Source: Hybos culiciformis (lineage: Eukaryota; Arthropoda; Insecta; Diptera; Hybotidae). From it: a DNA stretch of 64,000 bases. The translations under genes were made by a program, and so were the position numbers. Location: positions 48,857,525-48,921,524 of the forward strand of contig OZ023273.1 of NCBI GenBank assembly GCA_964007475.1. Direction: 5' to 3'. Shown one piece after another: positions 20,553-31,705 of this stretch. The notes under the pieces are model-generated. The model made no database searches, was not told where the DNA came from, and saw only the letters and a program-made list of their open reading frames with translations. Positions within the stretch are counted from its first letter, which is position 1; each line of letters begins with the position of its first letter.

Positions 20553-21027
20553 CTGGGATGGTGACTTAGATAGTATAAGCACTGCTCTTAGGGCTACAGT
20601 ACACGAATCAACTGGAATGTCACCATACTACGTTCTATTCGGACAACAAATGATCACACATGGTAGCTCCTTTAAATTACTCAGGAAAATGCATATGATA
20701 GATGGAGAAGATGTAGAAATACTACCCCCGCCCGGATCGTTCCAAATCATAAAAGAGATAGTGCGGAATAATTTAGAGAAAGCTAAAGAGAAAGGCAGAA
20801 AGTTATATAATAGAAAGTGCAAAAACGTGAAATATAAAATAGGTCAAACAGTCTACAGGAGAAATTTTGCTCAAAGCGATTTTAGCAAACACTTCAATGC
20901 TAAGTTGGGAAAGAAGTTCATTCCATGTATAGTATTAAAAATAATTGGAAATAGCATATATGAAGTAAAAGACTTAGCAGGTAAAAACTCTATAGGTAGA
21001 TATCACGCCAAAGATCTGAAAGTTTGA
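20551..21027 (+). pseudogene. pol: C-terminal part of integrase, out of frame with pol
   Basis: From about 20551 the continuation of integrase is read in a different frame (NWDGDLDS..., then MSPYYVLFGQ, typical of the region after the DDE core), ending at a stop at 21025-21027. The following basic segment, with VYRRNFAQS and GRYHAKDLKV, resembles the integrase C-terminal SH3-like tail. A small indel near 20549 explains the break. Either this copy is defective or the assembly has an error here. Confidence 0.85.
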
Positions 21028-21332
21028 TTTTAGGAAAGAAAAGGAAATCTGATAGCTGAGAAAGAAAAATTTCAAAATAATAAAACAAAACAAAAAAATT
21101 TATTTTTCTTGTTCTTAAAGAGAAAATATATATATATATATGTTTTAATTAATATACAAATTATGTAATGAACAGAATTTTTTTTTATACAAAATTGCTA
21201 CTATATTTTATAAAAATATGCTTATGAAATATTACAATTTTATTATTAGAAAAATTAATAAATATAAAAAAAAAAAAAAAATATAAAAAAAAAAAAAAAA
21301 ATTCAATATATAGTTTTAAGATTTTATAAAAA

Positions 21333-21370
<38 letters not shown>

Positions 21371-21555
21371 TAAAAAAAAAAAAAAAAAAAATAATAATAA
21401 TAATATTGGTGAATATGTTTAGTTTTAAGATTAAAAATTATAATTCACAATGATACAAAATTTTTGTAAGAAAATCAAAATTAGTAAATTGATAAGTAAT
21501 ACATCCATAACATATACAGATATATATACATAATAACACGAAATTTGATCTGTTT
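21028..21555 (+). other. Retrotransposon 3' untranslated region, no env
   Basis: It contains a purine run GGAAAGAAAAGGAAA near 21033, a TA microsatellite near 21127, long A-runs (about 21268-21390) and an AATAAT repeat. No envelope-like frame was found. The purine run is ~670 bp before the 3' LTR, too far to be the normal polypurine tract. Confidence 0.7.
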
Positions 21556-21621
21556 GCCCGGCTAACTCAGGCGAAATAGCATGAGACTCTTTACCTCAGG
21601 GTCGGCTTCAAGCCCCAACTG
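21556..21621 (+). pseudogene. tRNA-Lys(CTT)-like sequence in the retrotransposon 3' region
   Basis: From GCCCGGCTAACTCAGG through AGCATGAGACTCTT and CTCAGGGTCG to TTCAAGCCCCA, this closely follows metazoan tRNA-Lys(CTT) as I know it. The 5' acceptor half, D arm and anticodon arm (loop CTCTTTA, anticodon CTT) are recognisable. The 3' part is short by about three bases, and the 3' acceptor strand is replaced. The B box is altered (GGCTTCAAGCC), so it is unlikely to be an active pol III gene. It is sense relative to the element, whose PBS predicts the same tRNA as primer. Confidence 0.85.
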
Positions 21622-21679
21622 AAAATATTTCTAGCTTTCAGTTATTACTTCAGACCCCTTACTTCACTGGTTTTCTAGC

Positions 21680-21712
21680 TTCAATTCACCGCCTTCGTCG
21701 GGTGTAATTGAA
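21680..21712 (+). other. Stem-loop just upstream of the 3' LTR
   Basis: TTCAATTCACC pairs with GGTGTAATTGAA (one bulged T) around GCCTTCGTCG. It sits eight bases before the LTR, where a polypurine tract would normally be. The bases touching the LTR are CCTATTT. Confidence 0.65.
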
Positions 21713-21719
21713 CCTATTT

Positions 21720-21787
21720 TGTTACCGTGAAGTTTGAATAGCGTTTTATAACTGAACAAATTCTTTTCACATTTTTTAATATTTTTT

Positions 21788-21822
<35 letters not shown>

Positions 21823-22961
21823 ACTTATGAATTTTTTTTATGACCTTAAATCCTTTAAAGACCCCTAATAAACTAAAATTAGTTTTTTTTCCCAAATGTT
21901 TAAAATTTCTTTACCTTAATTAAGTGCTATATCTTTTATATTATGTTAAGTACAGTATCTTTTATATTATATTAAGTACAGTAACGTTTATATTATATTA
22001 AGTACAGTATCATTTTATGTTTTTGTAATAAATAAAAAGAAAAAAAAAAACATGCATAATATGACTAACATATTTTGGAAAAAAAAAAAAGAAAAAAAAA
22101 AAGAAAGGATCAAATTTTAATTGTTTTTTGATAATATTGTTTTTTGATAATATTAAAACCATTAGAAATCATTACTAATTCCAATTCTGGGTTTTTCTTT
22201 GTTTTGTGTGAAGTTGTTGTTGGACTGGTTTTTTAAAAAACATATAAAAAGAAATGCATTTCCAATAGCAATTTCATACTGATTGAAAAACTGAAAGGTA
22301 AAAGAAATAGAGAAAACTCATTCTTTGCTTCGGTTGTTCAGTTTTGGCAGGATGTACAACATCAGCCAAGACAGAACAACTGAGGATAACTCTTCCTTGT
22401 TTTCTTTAGGTACTACAGTTGTGCGTCCGAGACCAAGTAAATTTATTTTACTGGCCAAGGACAACAACTGTAGTGGATTGTTATTAGAGCGGAGCAATTT
22501 AATGCTAGCTCTAATAACAACCAAAATCCCAATCTTAGTGGAGGATTCTTGGGCCTATCCAAGAATCCGAAGCTAAGATATACCGATTACCACATGGATG
22601 CTCCTACGGGAGGATCCATACTACGTTGTGGTTTTATGACTGGCTCACCTGCCACTGGCGTGGAGGCAAGATCACTGAGCAATCATGATTTTGTATCCAT
22701 TGACAGTGACAGAGGAGCACAGTCATAAGTGGACGGACGTTATTGATCGTTCCTTATCTCAACCAAACCGTGCGGTACCCGGTTGAGATAAGCTTCGAGT
22801 AAAACTGATCAATAATGCTCCATCCGGTCGGTCAGGAGATGTCACTAGGCATCTGCTGCAATCCAAAAATTTATATGTCCATATAAATATAGCTTGGCTT
22901 ACCTCAATAGCCATAGATAGGAATTAGTTTTTTTTTTAATAATAATGATTAGGCTTGCCAG

Positions 22962-23003
<42 letters not shown>

Positions 23004-24614
23004 AATCAGAAGCAAAATTGTGGATAATTAAAGTTTTAAATTTTTCAACAAAACAATTTTTTTTGAGTATTTTATCTCGAATTTGAGCATTTTTAATTTT
23101 CTTTTGGGAAATTTAACAAACTTCATTTGGCAACCCTGCGAATATTCCATATAACATACAATGAAATTTTTTATATTAATAGCGAATGTATAGAAATTTT
23201 AGCATCCGACATAACAAATTTTTATTCTTTTCTGGTTAAAACTTAAACAAAGCTAAGTAGGCGCAATAAAATACACTGAAGCTGTTCAATTTAAATTGGT
23301 GTGAAGCTAATGATGTGACACATGCAGAAATTGCGATTCTACAAACTTTGCGAGAAAAGCTAATATCTTAAGTTTAAAAAAACCAAAATTAAACGAACAA
23401 AGATTCATAATTTTTTTAAAATAAAAATAAATTTCATTTTATAACTAATATGACTTTAAAAAAATATGCAAAACAAACATTTATGAATAAAAACGTAGTA
23501 CAGTGCTTCCCAAAGAAGTACATCTGGCAATCCTAGGCTAGTAGAGGGAAATCAAGCTATATCTCTGCAACTAAAAACTAAAAAAAAAAAAAATATTTTC
23601 ACTTCTTCAAAACTTAAAGAATTGGTTTTAATAAATTTTTTTTTATATATTTTTATTTTTCTTTAAAAATTTTGATACTGATTGAAAAACTGAAAGATGT
23701 TATACTGATTGAAAAACTGAAAGATGTTTTATTGATTGAAAAACTGAAAGATTTGAAAACAAGAAGACACGGAAGACAGTTCAAAAATTTGATCATCAAA
23801 GCATCTAGCAAAAAAAAAATATGCAAACCTAACAGAAAAATTTCTTTATCATATAAGACATTTATGTTTAAATATAAAGACAAATAATTATAATTGTAAG
23901 AAAAATTCTTTATATGTCAAAAATAATTAGATTAGTTTTTATAAATTTTCACAATCGTAGGGTACTTTTAAATTTCTAAAAGTTATTTTTTTTATAAATA
24001 AATACTATGTAATTTTAAAGTAAAAAAAAAATTATGTTTCATTAAATCTTTCTCATAGGTCCTAGCGGAAAAAAGAAATGCTGATGTAAGGTCCAGCAAT
24101 AGGTGGCCATAGCCACAAGCTGAAGAATGACGTCGTAGTCATTTAGGTGTAATTTTTTTTTAGACTTGGTCGGGGTTTCTTGAAATATCTTTTTTTTTTT
24201 CTATCTCAAATTTTACCTTCTTCCAAACATGACATCCTAAAATTTTGTTATGGACACTCTGGTGTTCACTGTCGCGTACCCACCCAACGACGAGCTTAGA
24301 CCCGGCCTGTGAACAGGATGTCTTAGACAGTGGACTCGGCACCAGATATATTTTAGCTAGTAAAGTTATTTTATTAATCTTTACTATAGCAAATTTCACT
24401 TGGCATAAATTTCTATGTTAAGATCTCGGTGGTTCTTTTTTTTGAACTAAATACTTTTACACAACCCTAATTTCGTTACCTAACAAATGGATGGTACCCA
24501 ATACCAGAAGTTTGTTTTTAACTCTCCTAATAGTTCTGTAACAAATGGCACAACATGGTGTCACAAGTTTGTTATATCTACATTTCAATTATTTCTCCTA
24601 ATAAATCCGTAACA
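21720..24614 (+). repeat. 3' LTR, 2895 bp
   Basis: Repeats the 5' LTR, including all its hairpins (array at about 22328-22888) and tandem repeats, offset ~9716. Differences I saw are A- and T-run lengths only. It ends CCGTAACA and is followed by the TTAT duplication. Confidence 0.95.
22328..22888 (+). other. Hairpin array in the 3' LTR
   Basis: The same eight-hairpin region as 12612-13172, with no base change noticed in the stems. Confidence 0.8.
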
Positions 24615-24618
24615 TTAT
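24615..24618. repeat. 3' target-site duplication TTAT
   Basis: Matches 11998-12001. Confidence 0.75.
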
Positions 24619-25700
24619 TGAAACATATATTAAAATAAGAAAAATTATTTATTGTGTTAGGTTGTCTAATCAAAATGGATCAAGACTTATGGTTGGTTGA
24701 AGTTCGATCTTAATCGGATTTTTAGACTATTTTAGACTATACTTAGAAAAAAAAAACTGGATTTAAAATAAATATATAACCAAGCAAATATAATAGGTAA
24801 GGGTCAGAATCTGTTTGTTGTAAATCACACATTAATTGATATATTTTCTTTGGCTTTGGATAAAAAATTTAGCAAGCCTTCATAACATAATAGTGGTAAG
24901 TGGATTATTGTAAAGTTTTCTCTTAAACACATGTACATAAATGTGGTAAATTACAACAACTTGGTGAATATAAAAAGTGGTATCGTTTAAAAATTAATTT
25001 TTAAAAAAGTTTTATGTGTGTAAAAAAAAAATGAAATTGAAAAGAAGTATATTATCATTAACATAAGATATAGTTCTAATTTTAATATTTAAAACTGCAT
25101 TTTTCAATTCAATTTAATTGAAAGAAAAAAAAACATTTTTTCTTCTACTTTTGGTATAAGATTTAAAAAAAGGTGAATGTGTATGATTAATGTATTCATT
25201 TTTTAAGATAATTCATCAATTTGTCTTTTTTTTGAAGAAACATACCATTTTATATTATTTTCTTTTTTCAATCCAAACAATTTAAAAAACTATTACAAAT
25301 TGATAAATTTATATTGTGGCAAGGAAATATTACTATTTTAAACATTTCTTAATAAAATTAATAGTTTTAAATATCTTATAGATATAATAATTCCGATTAA
25401 TGAAAGAAATTAGATGAATATTTTAAAACGATCACCAAAAACTAAACCAAAAATTGCCAAACCAAAAAATGTACGTACACCATTCAGTGTACTATAATCT
25501 ACAAAAAAAAATGGGTACGAACATAATAAGATTCTGGAAATTGTTTAATTTCGAATAAAATTTCTAGAACTCCACAATATCATGCTCTGAAGAGAAAATT
25601 TCATAGTGAAAAGGAATTTATTAAGCAAATCAATCAATTAACATAGATGTACATATATGTTGACAAAATAACTTGAAAACATTATTGGGTAATTTTCTCT
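24619..25700. other. AT-rich DNA between retroelements; nothing recognised
   Basis: No ORF or repeat boundary was seen. Confidence 0.6.
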
Positions 25701-26029
25701 AAACAGCGACTTTCTATGTCCTTCGCAAAAATAACTCATATAAGCTTGCATTCTATAAATGATTATTTATACGACTTCAAAAACTCAGATTTTGATAAAA
25801 TTCAAACTTATTTATCAGAAAATTTCAATAATGAATTTTTTATGAACTTTCATTATTAGATGCATATAAAGAATTTGAATCAATATTATTTAATTCTTTT
25901 AAATTATTTGTTCCAATTAAAAAATTGAATTCTTAACTATTATTATATCCATGGAGAAATAAAAGACTTTCTGCTTTAAAAAATGCTCGAAATAAAGCTC
26001 ATAAAAAAGCAAAAAGTACTAAATTAATA

Positions 26030-26461
26030 GTGGATCGAATTGTATATGAGAGGATTAGAAAAGAGTATGAATTCTTGAATTCTTTTTTGTACAAGCAATA
26101 TATTATAACTATGGAATCATATATAAAAAAAGATTCTAGAGCCTTTTGGACATTTGTAAAAAACATGAAGAAATCTTCAGATTTTCCAATAGGAATGCAT
26201 TTTGGAAATAGAGAAGCTTTTGATATCCAATCTACATGTGATCTCTTTGCAGATTATTTTCAAGAAATTTATGTTGATGATGATCAATCGGAAGATCTAA
26301 ATTTCTCTTGTTATGATAAAATAGTTGATGTTGGAATCTATGTTTTAAATGAAGAAGAAATTCTAGAAAAAATTAAATTACTAAACAATAGTTTTTCTAT
26401 TGGATTAGATGGCATACCTTCAGCTCTTGTACGGTATTACTATTTCACTGTAAACCATTAA
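26030..26461 (+). pseudogene. Non-LTR RT fragment, N-terminal/linker part
   Basis: 143 codons: R-A-F-W-T-F-V-K-N-M (a segment typical of the region before RT in Jockey-like ORF2), then FADYFQEIY and GLDGIPSALVRYY, matching the conserved G-x-D-x-[IV]-P entry to the RT domain. It begins mid-protein (codon GTG, no ATG) and ends by frameshift. Related coding continues upstream from about 25.75 kb with stops. Confidence 0.85.
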
Positions 26462-27310
26462 CTTATATTTTTAATAAATCTCTTGCGGAAGGAATATTTT
26501 TAGATTGCTGGAAAATTTCAACAATAAAACCAGTTTTTAAATCTGGCTCTAAATTAGATATTGTGAAATATCGAAGCATAGTAAAAATCCCTGTGGTAAT
26601 GAAAATTTTTGAGTCTGTTGTCAAGGACAGACTTTACTTTCAAATAAAGAATTATATTCATTGGAATCAGCATGGTTTTATTAATGGTAGATCATGTATG
26701 ACAAATTTAGTAACATTTCTAAATTATACAGTTGATGCTATTGAGGAAGGTTTACAAGTTGATTGCATTTATACTGACTTTACAAAAGCATTTGATAGGG
26801 TAAATCATAAGCTGTTTTTGTCCAAAATGCATTCTATAGGTTTCCATTCAATTTTTATTCAATGGGTTAAATCATACCTGTCAAATAGAAAACATATTGT
26901 TAAAATAGGTGAAATTACATAAAAAAAAATAATTTATGTAAGATCTGGAGTTGGACAGGGAACACATATAGGCCCATTATTCTTTATTGTTTTTATAAAT
27001 GATCTATGTAATATTTTCGAGTTTTGTGAATTTAATTTTTTTGTTGATGACTTAAAGTTATACTCTAAAATTATTCTTGAGTCTGATATTTATAAAATTC
27101 AGAATGATTTATTTAAACTATCTGAGTGGTGTTGTAAAAATAAAATTAGTTTGAATATATCTAAATGTCATGTGCTATCATATTACAAAGCTAAAAATCC
27201 TGTGTTTTTTGATTACAGGATAAATAACGTAGTTATAGATAGAACAACTCAAATAATCTCAAAGATCTTGGGGTATTATTTAATTTTGATCTTTCATTTT
27301 CAAATCACAT
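26462..27310 (+). pseudogene. Non-LTR RT catalytic domain, broken
   Basis: In the 26563-26922 frame: IVKIPVVMKIFESVVKDRL, then HGFINGRSCMTNL and the first catalytic aspartate in YTDFTKAFDRVNH, then WVKSYLSNR. A stop interrupts at 26920-26922. Beyond it GVGQGTHIGPLFF (expected Q-G-x-x-x-G/S-P-L) and FFVDDLKLY, the x-x-D-D box, are readable at about 26949-27070. The degraded order fits an inactive RT. Confidence 0.85.
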
Positions 27311-27314
27311 TGAT

Positions 27315-27848
27315 ATGATAGTATCAAAAGCTTTTTCAATGTTAGGATTTATAAAAAGAAATACGAATGAATTTAAAGACCCGTATACTATAAAAAGTTT
27401 ATATATAAATTTAGTTAGATCAAATTTAGAATATGCAGTTGTAGTATGGATGCCATATTATGAATGTCATATAAAGAGAATTGAAACTGTGCAAAAAAGA
27501 TTTTTAAAGTTTGCTCTAAGATTTCTAAATTTTGAACCAAATGTATCCTCATATAATGATAAATGTAAATTAATTGATATTGAACCACTATTGTTTAGAA
27601 GAAAATTTATGAGCACAATGTTTGCTTATGACATTGTTGCAGGAAATATTGACTGCCCACATTTATTGAGTAAGTGCTCATTTGTTATTCCAAAATCTGG
27701 TTTAAGAACTTTTTCTTCATTTTATATTTCATTTCATAGAACAAATTATTGTTTTTATGAGCCCATTTCGAATTGTCTCAGAAACTTAAATTTGTGTCTT
27801 GATGTCATGGATTTTAATTATTCTAGAATTGCTTTTAAATATATATGA
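27315..27848 (+). pseudogene. Non-LTR retrotransposon C-terminal ORF2 fragment
   Basis: 177 codons: GFIKRNTNEFKDPYTIKSLYINLVRSNLEYA and W-M-P-Y, then IKRIETVQKRFLKFALR, as in the post-RT thumb region of Jockey/CR1-type ORF2. It ends about 170 bp before the AAAT tail. The minus-strand fragment at 38426-38734 aligns to residues ~55-155 of this piece, including HRTNY-FYEPIS. Confidence 0.85.
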
Positions 27849-28037
27849 TTGAATATTGTTGAATTTATGAATTTATGAATTTATGTATTTGATAAAATAA
27901 TAGAACAATAGTATGTGAATTTGAAAAATTATATAAGTTAGAATTTATTAGTTATTGTTGATTATTATGTATTATTTAGTTTTAAAAAGAGTTTGTATAT
28001 AAAATTCAGGATCCGTGAAGGATTAAACCTGGTGGAT

Positions 28038-28042
28038 TGAAA

Positions 28043-28081
<39 letters not shown>

Positions 28082-28082
28082 A
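28038..28082 (+). repeat. (AAAT)n microsatellite, 3' tail of the non-LTR element
   Basis: About ten AAAT/TAAA units directly after GGTGGATTGAAATAAAT. Confidence 0.9.
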
Positions 28083-28378
28083 AATTAAACGAATGCAACA
28101 ATATTTCAATTGCATGTCATTTTGTCTAGGGCACTGGAAAAAAATTAATTTTTATAACTTAGAATTTATAATTTATCTAAGAAATGTCATGTGTGTCCCT
28201 AGCTCAAAAACTACACAAACTAGCTTCTAAAAGTGAATTTAAAAACAATATATTTTGGATACCTGGGATTGAAATTATTAATTACTGTCGTATAAACCTA
28301 AAAAATTAACAATTGATGAAATACAATCATTTGTTTTTTCCGTAGATAAAATTTAAAGCTGTCCTTGGGTTTTCTTAT

Positions 28379-29010
28379 CATTCCCCTGTCGTAAAGAAAA
28401 ACTTATTATATTATATATCTGGCAACACTTATATTAGCTAGTATTACCATCTGATGATCACTTGTGCTACCAGAGACCCCATCTTGAATTGTTTTGTTTT
28501 CAGAAACAACCATGGACCTGTAAGATTTGTGATTTCCTCTTGTTTATTGGTAAGTATTTTCATTGACTGTCATTACCCTGTGTCTCTTATTGGCCTTAAT
28601 ATTGTACCAAATCATAAACTCAAAATTAAATATTGTTTTAATTGCGATTCCAAGGTAACTTTAAAATTAGATCATTTTGGTAAGTATGTGGTTTTGATAG
28701 TAGTCAAGGAAACCTTACCCTTTGTCATTCCCCTGTCGGTCATTCCCTTGTCATTTCCTTGGCAGGGGAATGACAAGCTATGACAGGGGAATGACATGCT
28801 ATGACAGGGGAATGACATGGAACATTGATTTTCACAACCTGTGAATATTTAACAGGGCAGCCAGATGAGAAAATTTTTCAATTTCCGGGGGCAAAAAAAA
28901 AGTTAAAGGAACGTTTGGAAAATATGTGATTGTCATTCCCCTGTCTCTTGTTGTCATTCCCCTGTCTCTTATTGTCATTCCCCTGTTGTCTATTGTCATT
29001 CCCCTGTCTA
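28379..29010. repeat. Clustered TGTCATTCCCCTGTC motifs in both orientations
   Basis: The motif GTCATTCCCCTGTC or its complement GACAGGGGAATGAC occurs about ten times: one near 28379, variants near 28565, a mixed-orientation group at 28722-28820 and four direct copies at about 28932-29010, spaced 16-25 bp. In the 28722-28820 group, forward copies face inverted copies, so it can fold. Confidence 0.85.
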
Positions 29011-29040
29011 CCTTAAATTTTAAATTTATTTTTTCTTGAA

Positions 29041-29140
29041 ATACAAAAAAAAAGCTCATGGGGTTTTGATATGGATTTTTTGTTTCACTATTTTATTAGC
29101 TTTTTTTGTATGGGACTAATTCCTCTATTTATGCTTCCTT
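29041..29140 (+). repeat. Fragment of the 2.5-kb foldback family
   Basis: Sequence around AAAAAGCTCATGGGG, GTTTCACTATTTT and TTTGTATGGGACT matches the right arm of the 2514-2831 foldback. Confidence 0.7.
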
Positions 29141-29689
29141 TATGGTTTAACTTATATGAAAAATGTTTTGGTTAAAATAATATAATTTAAATAAAATTTA
29201 ACGTTGTCTTTAAGTACATTTTAATGACGCATTTCAATTCGTGGATAAATAAATTTTATCTTCATTTGAATTATATATTATAATTGAGGTGATAAATCGA
29301 ATTATCGTAACTGAAGTGGAAATAGACGTAAATTAATTGAAAGATGCAGATTACATCATGTTACTTATTGTATCCCATTCAATTATGATAAATAAAAAAT
29401 AAGAAATAAATAAAATTTAAAGTACTTACAAAATTCAATATAAGTAAGCAGACAAGCAGATCCAAAGCCGAAATATTCAATCTTCCTATTTTTGTCGCTT
29501 CTAGGATTTAAGACGAGAAATTAACGTAGATTGAACTAAAGTAGAAAATTAACGTAGATTGCACTAAAGTTTGAAACGAAATTATAAATCGAAAGCAAAG
29601 AAAAAGCAAATATTTCACTTTTGCAACTTATTTTATAAAGTATATTAAAAAAAAATTTTTTTTGCACTCTTGCAACCCTTTCATTAATC

Positions 29690-30300
29690 CATTTTTGACT
29701 TTGACTTTATGTCACTTTATATCTTGATTTTATGTCACATTATAAAAACGAAATTAGCAACTGACTTTATGTAAATTTCAATATTTTTTACAAAGCGACA
29801 TAAAGTCAATTGACTTTATTTCACTTTATATCTTGATTTTATATCATTTTCCAAATCCATCATCATTCTCTGCATCAGATGAGTCAAAATTTTCTTTGCT
29901 TGAGTTAAATAAAAAATACTTTTATCTACAACTTAATTTAATATGTAATTTTTTTGGAAAAGTTCAAATTACTTACTTGATTTAAAGTAAAGATTGTTTA
30001 TCAAAATTAAAAGGAATTTCATTTTTTTTATTCAAAATTTCTTCGTTGATTTTAGGCCTTTTCCAAAAGGATGTTGTTCAAACAATTTTTTTTTTGAAAG
30101 TTTCGTACAACTGACTTTATGGCACTTTATATATTGACTTTATGTCACATTATAAAAGCGACATAAGGTCAATTGAATTTATTTCATTTTATATCTTGAT
30201 TTTATGACATTTTTAAAAAGCGACATAAAGTCAATTGACATTATGTCGCTTTTAAAAATGACATAAGGTCAATTGACTTTATGTCACTTGACTTTAAGGC
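29690..30300. repeat. Irregular array of GACTTTATGTCACTTTATATCTTGATTT-like units
   Basis: Units such as TTGACTTTATGTCAC, TATATCTTGATTTTATG and GCGACATAAAGTCAATTGA recur in both orientations. Related units, inverted, are found at 32325-32440, outside the right arm of the 3.1-kb element. Confidence 0.75.
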
Positions 30301-30335
30301 ACCCCCTTGAAAATGACATATGTACATATTTTGAA

Positions 30336-30505
30336 AAAATACAGTGAAAAAATACAGTGGAAAAATACCGTGAAATGAAAATACAGTGAAATGAAAATAC
30401 AGTGAAATAGAATACAGTACAATGGAAAATATAGTAAAATGGAATACAGTGAAATGGTAAAACAGTGAACTTCAAAAATACAGTGTAATGATACTACAGT
30501 GAAAT
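30336..30505. repeat. Minisatellite of (A)TACAGTGAAATG(A) units
   Basis: About eleven degenerate units of ~14-16 bp. The same unit forms the cleaner array at 32558-32735. Confidence 0.8.
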
Positions 30506-31205
30506 GAGTGGAGGACTAAATTCCAAAACTCAGTTTCACTATGCGGCTTAACCGCCAATCGTACAAATTGCACTGTTGAGAGGGTTAACTTTTCCAATAA
30601 TGAATTTCACTTTCTTCATCACACAAAAAAATTCATTAAGAGCTTGCATAAGAACTAGCTTTTGCCATATAAAAAATAAACATAAAAGAACTTGCATATT
30701 TTAAATTTATTATATAAAATGTTTAATTTTCAAAGTTTTTTATTTTATTACAAAAAAAAATTTAAATCATTCTTCGCTAATATTTTATGAGTCATAGTTT
30801 TTTCGGCAGGCTAGTCTTATTTGTATGAATAAAATTCAATAATATATTGCGACTTAGTTCCACCCTTTCTATCCAAATTTTTTTTTTATAATTTTTTTTT
30901 TTTTTTTTCAAAGCTGCATAGTAAGTGTTTTTCCATAGTTCTAGTCCTATGGGTAAAATAATTTGCCATTTGAATCGGTATATCATAAATAAATTAACAT
31001 TATACAAATAAATATGATTACCAAATTGTTATGCCGTATCTTATTTTCCTATAAACTGACTTTTACCTTTGCGCCATTTAATATATCAAAAAATTTAAAA
31101 TATTTTACTCACCACGAAAAAGTTATTAATATACATATATATGTATGTATATATATGTATTTATTAGTTTGTTTTTTTTTTTTTAAATGAGAGACAATTA
31201 TAGTG

Positions 31206-31705
31206 TTTTAATGCGTTGGGTATCGTTATGTTGTATTTAGTGCTATAGAATTTAGATCACTAAATGGAGTATTATATGCGTCAATACACATGCAATCATT
31301 TAGATGCATCTGCGTAAATAATGAAATAATTTAGATGCATCATCGTATATAATGAAAAAATTTAGATGCATCAGCGTAAATAATGAAATCATTTAGATGT
31401 TTCGTATTGAATATTACGTAATGCCTAAACAAACATAATATCTCTCACAATATTTTAATACAGCCAAATACAAAAAAAAAAGAGAAAAAATGAGAAGAAA
31501 AAATATTCTCTCTTTGCAACTACCTCTCCCCTACGCATTAAAACAGTATATTGGATATGTAAACAAAATTTGTTATACAACTCGTTCTGTATTTACACAA
31601 AAATACATTGACACTTGTATGTATTGACTCGTGTCAATGTATTTTTGTGTATACAGAACTCTTAATTAATAACAAATTTAGTTTACATATACAATAATCT
31701 ACTAT
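31206..31705 (+). mobile_element. Dispersed palindromic repeat, copy A
   Basis: It starts TTTTAATGCGTTGGGTATCG and ends CAATAATCTACTAT. It holds a tandem ~31-bp unit (ATTTAGATGCATCTGCGTAA, four copies, 31296-31400), then ACGCATTAAAACAG facing the start, then a palindrome with ~75-bp arms (about 31549-31705) centred on GACACTTGTATGTATTGAC. Copies: 42503-43037 (minus), 55337-55857 (plus), fragments at 1-1160. Confidence 0.8.

Larger units (their letters stand above)
12002..24614 (+). mobile_element. Full-length Ty3/gypsy-type LTR retrotransposon, 12.6 kb
   Basis: Order: 5' LTR, tRNA-Lys PBS, structured leader, gag, -1 frameshift site, pol with protease, RT, RNase H and integrase, 3' untranslated region, 3' LTR. 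The RNase H-before-integrase order and chromatin-element-type RT (YLDD) indicate Ty3/gypsy (Metaviridae). The 4-bp TTAT at 11998-12001 and 24615-24618 is a target-site duplication. LTRs start TGTTAC and end GTAACA. No env-like frame follows pol. By eye the two LTRs differ only in homopolymer lengths, so insertion is recent. This copy is probably not autonomous because of a frameshift late in integrase near 20550. I do not assign a named family. Confidence 0.95.
25730..28082 (+). mobile_element. Decayed non-LTR retrotransposon, 5'-truncated
   Basis: Fragments of one reverse-transcriptase protein lie in order across several frames and end in a (AAAT)n tail at about 28038-28082. The 5' part with the endonuclease is missing or too decayed to see. 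The RT style and tail resemble Jockey/CR1-like elements. A related, shorter copy sits on the minus strand at about 38.13-38.75 kb. Confidence 0.85.

Noticed and set aside
21028..21555. Possible env gene after pol
   Set aside because: No frame with signal peptide, cleavage site or membrane segment. The region is low-complexity.
28454..29059. 109- and 75-codon frames
   Set aside because: They run through the TGTCATTCCCCTGTC array (RGMTIxxRGMT-like peptides on the minus strand). Repeat-driven.
30284..30475. 63-codon minus-strand frame with HCIFF-like repeats
   Set aside because: It is the translation of the TACAGTGAAATG minisatellite.
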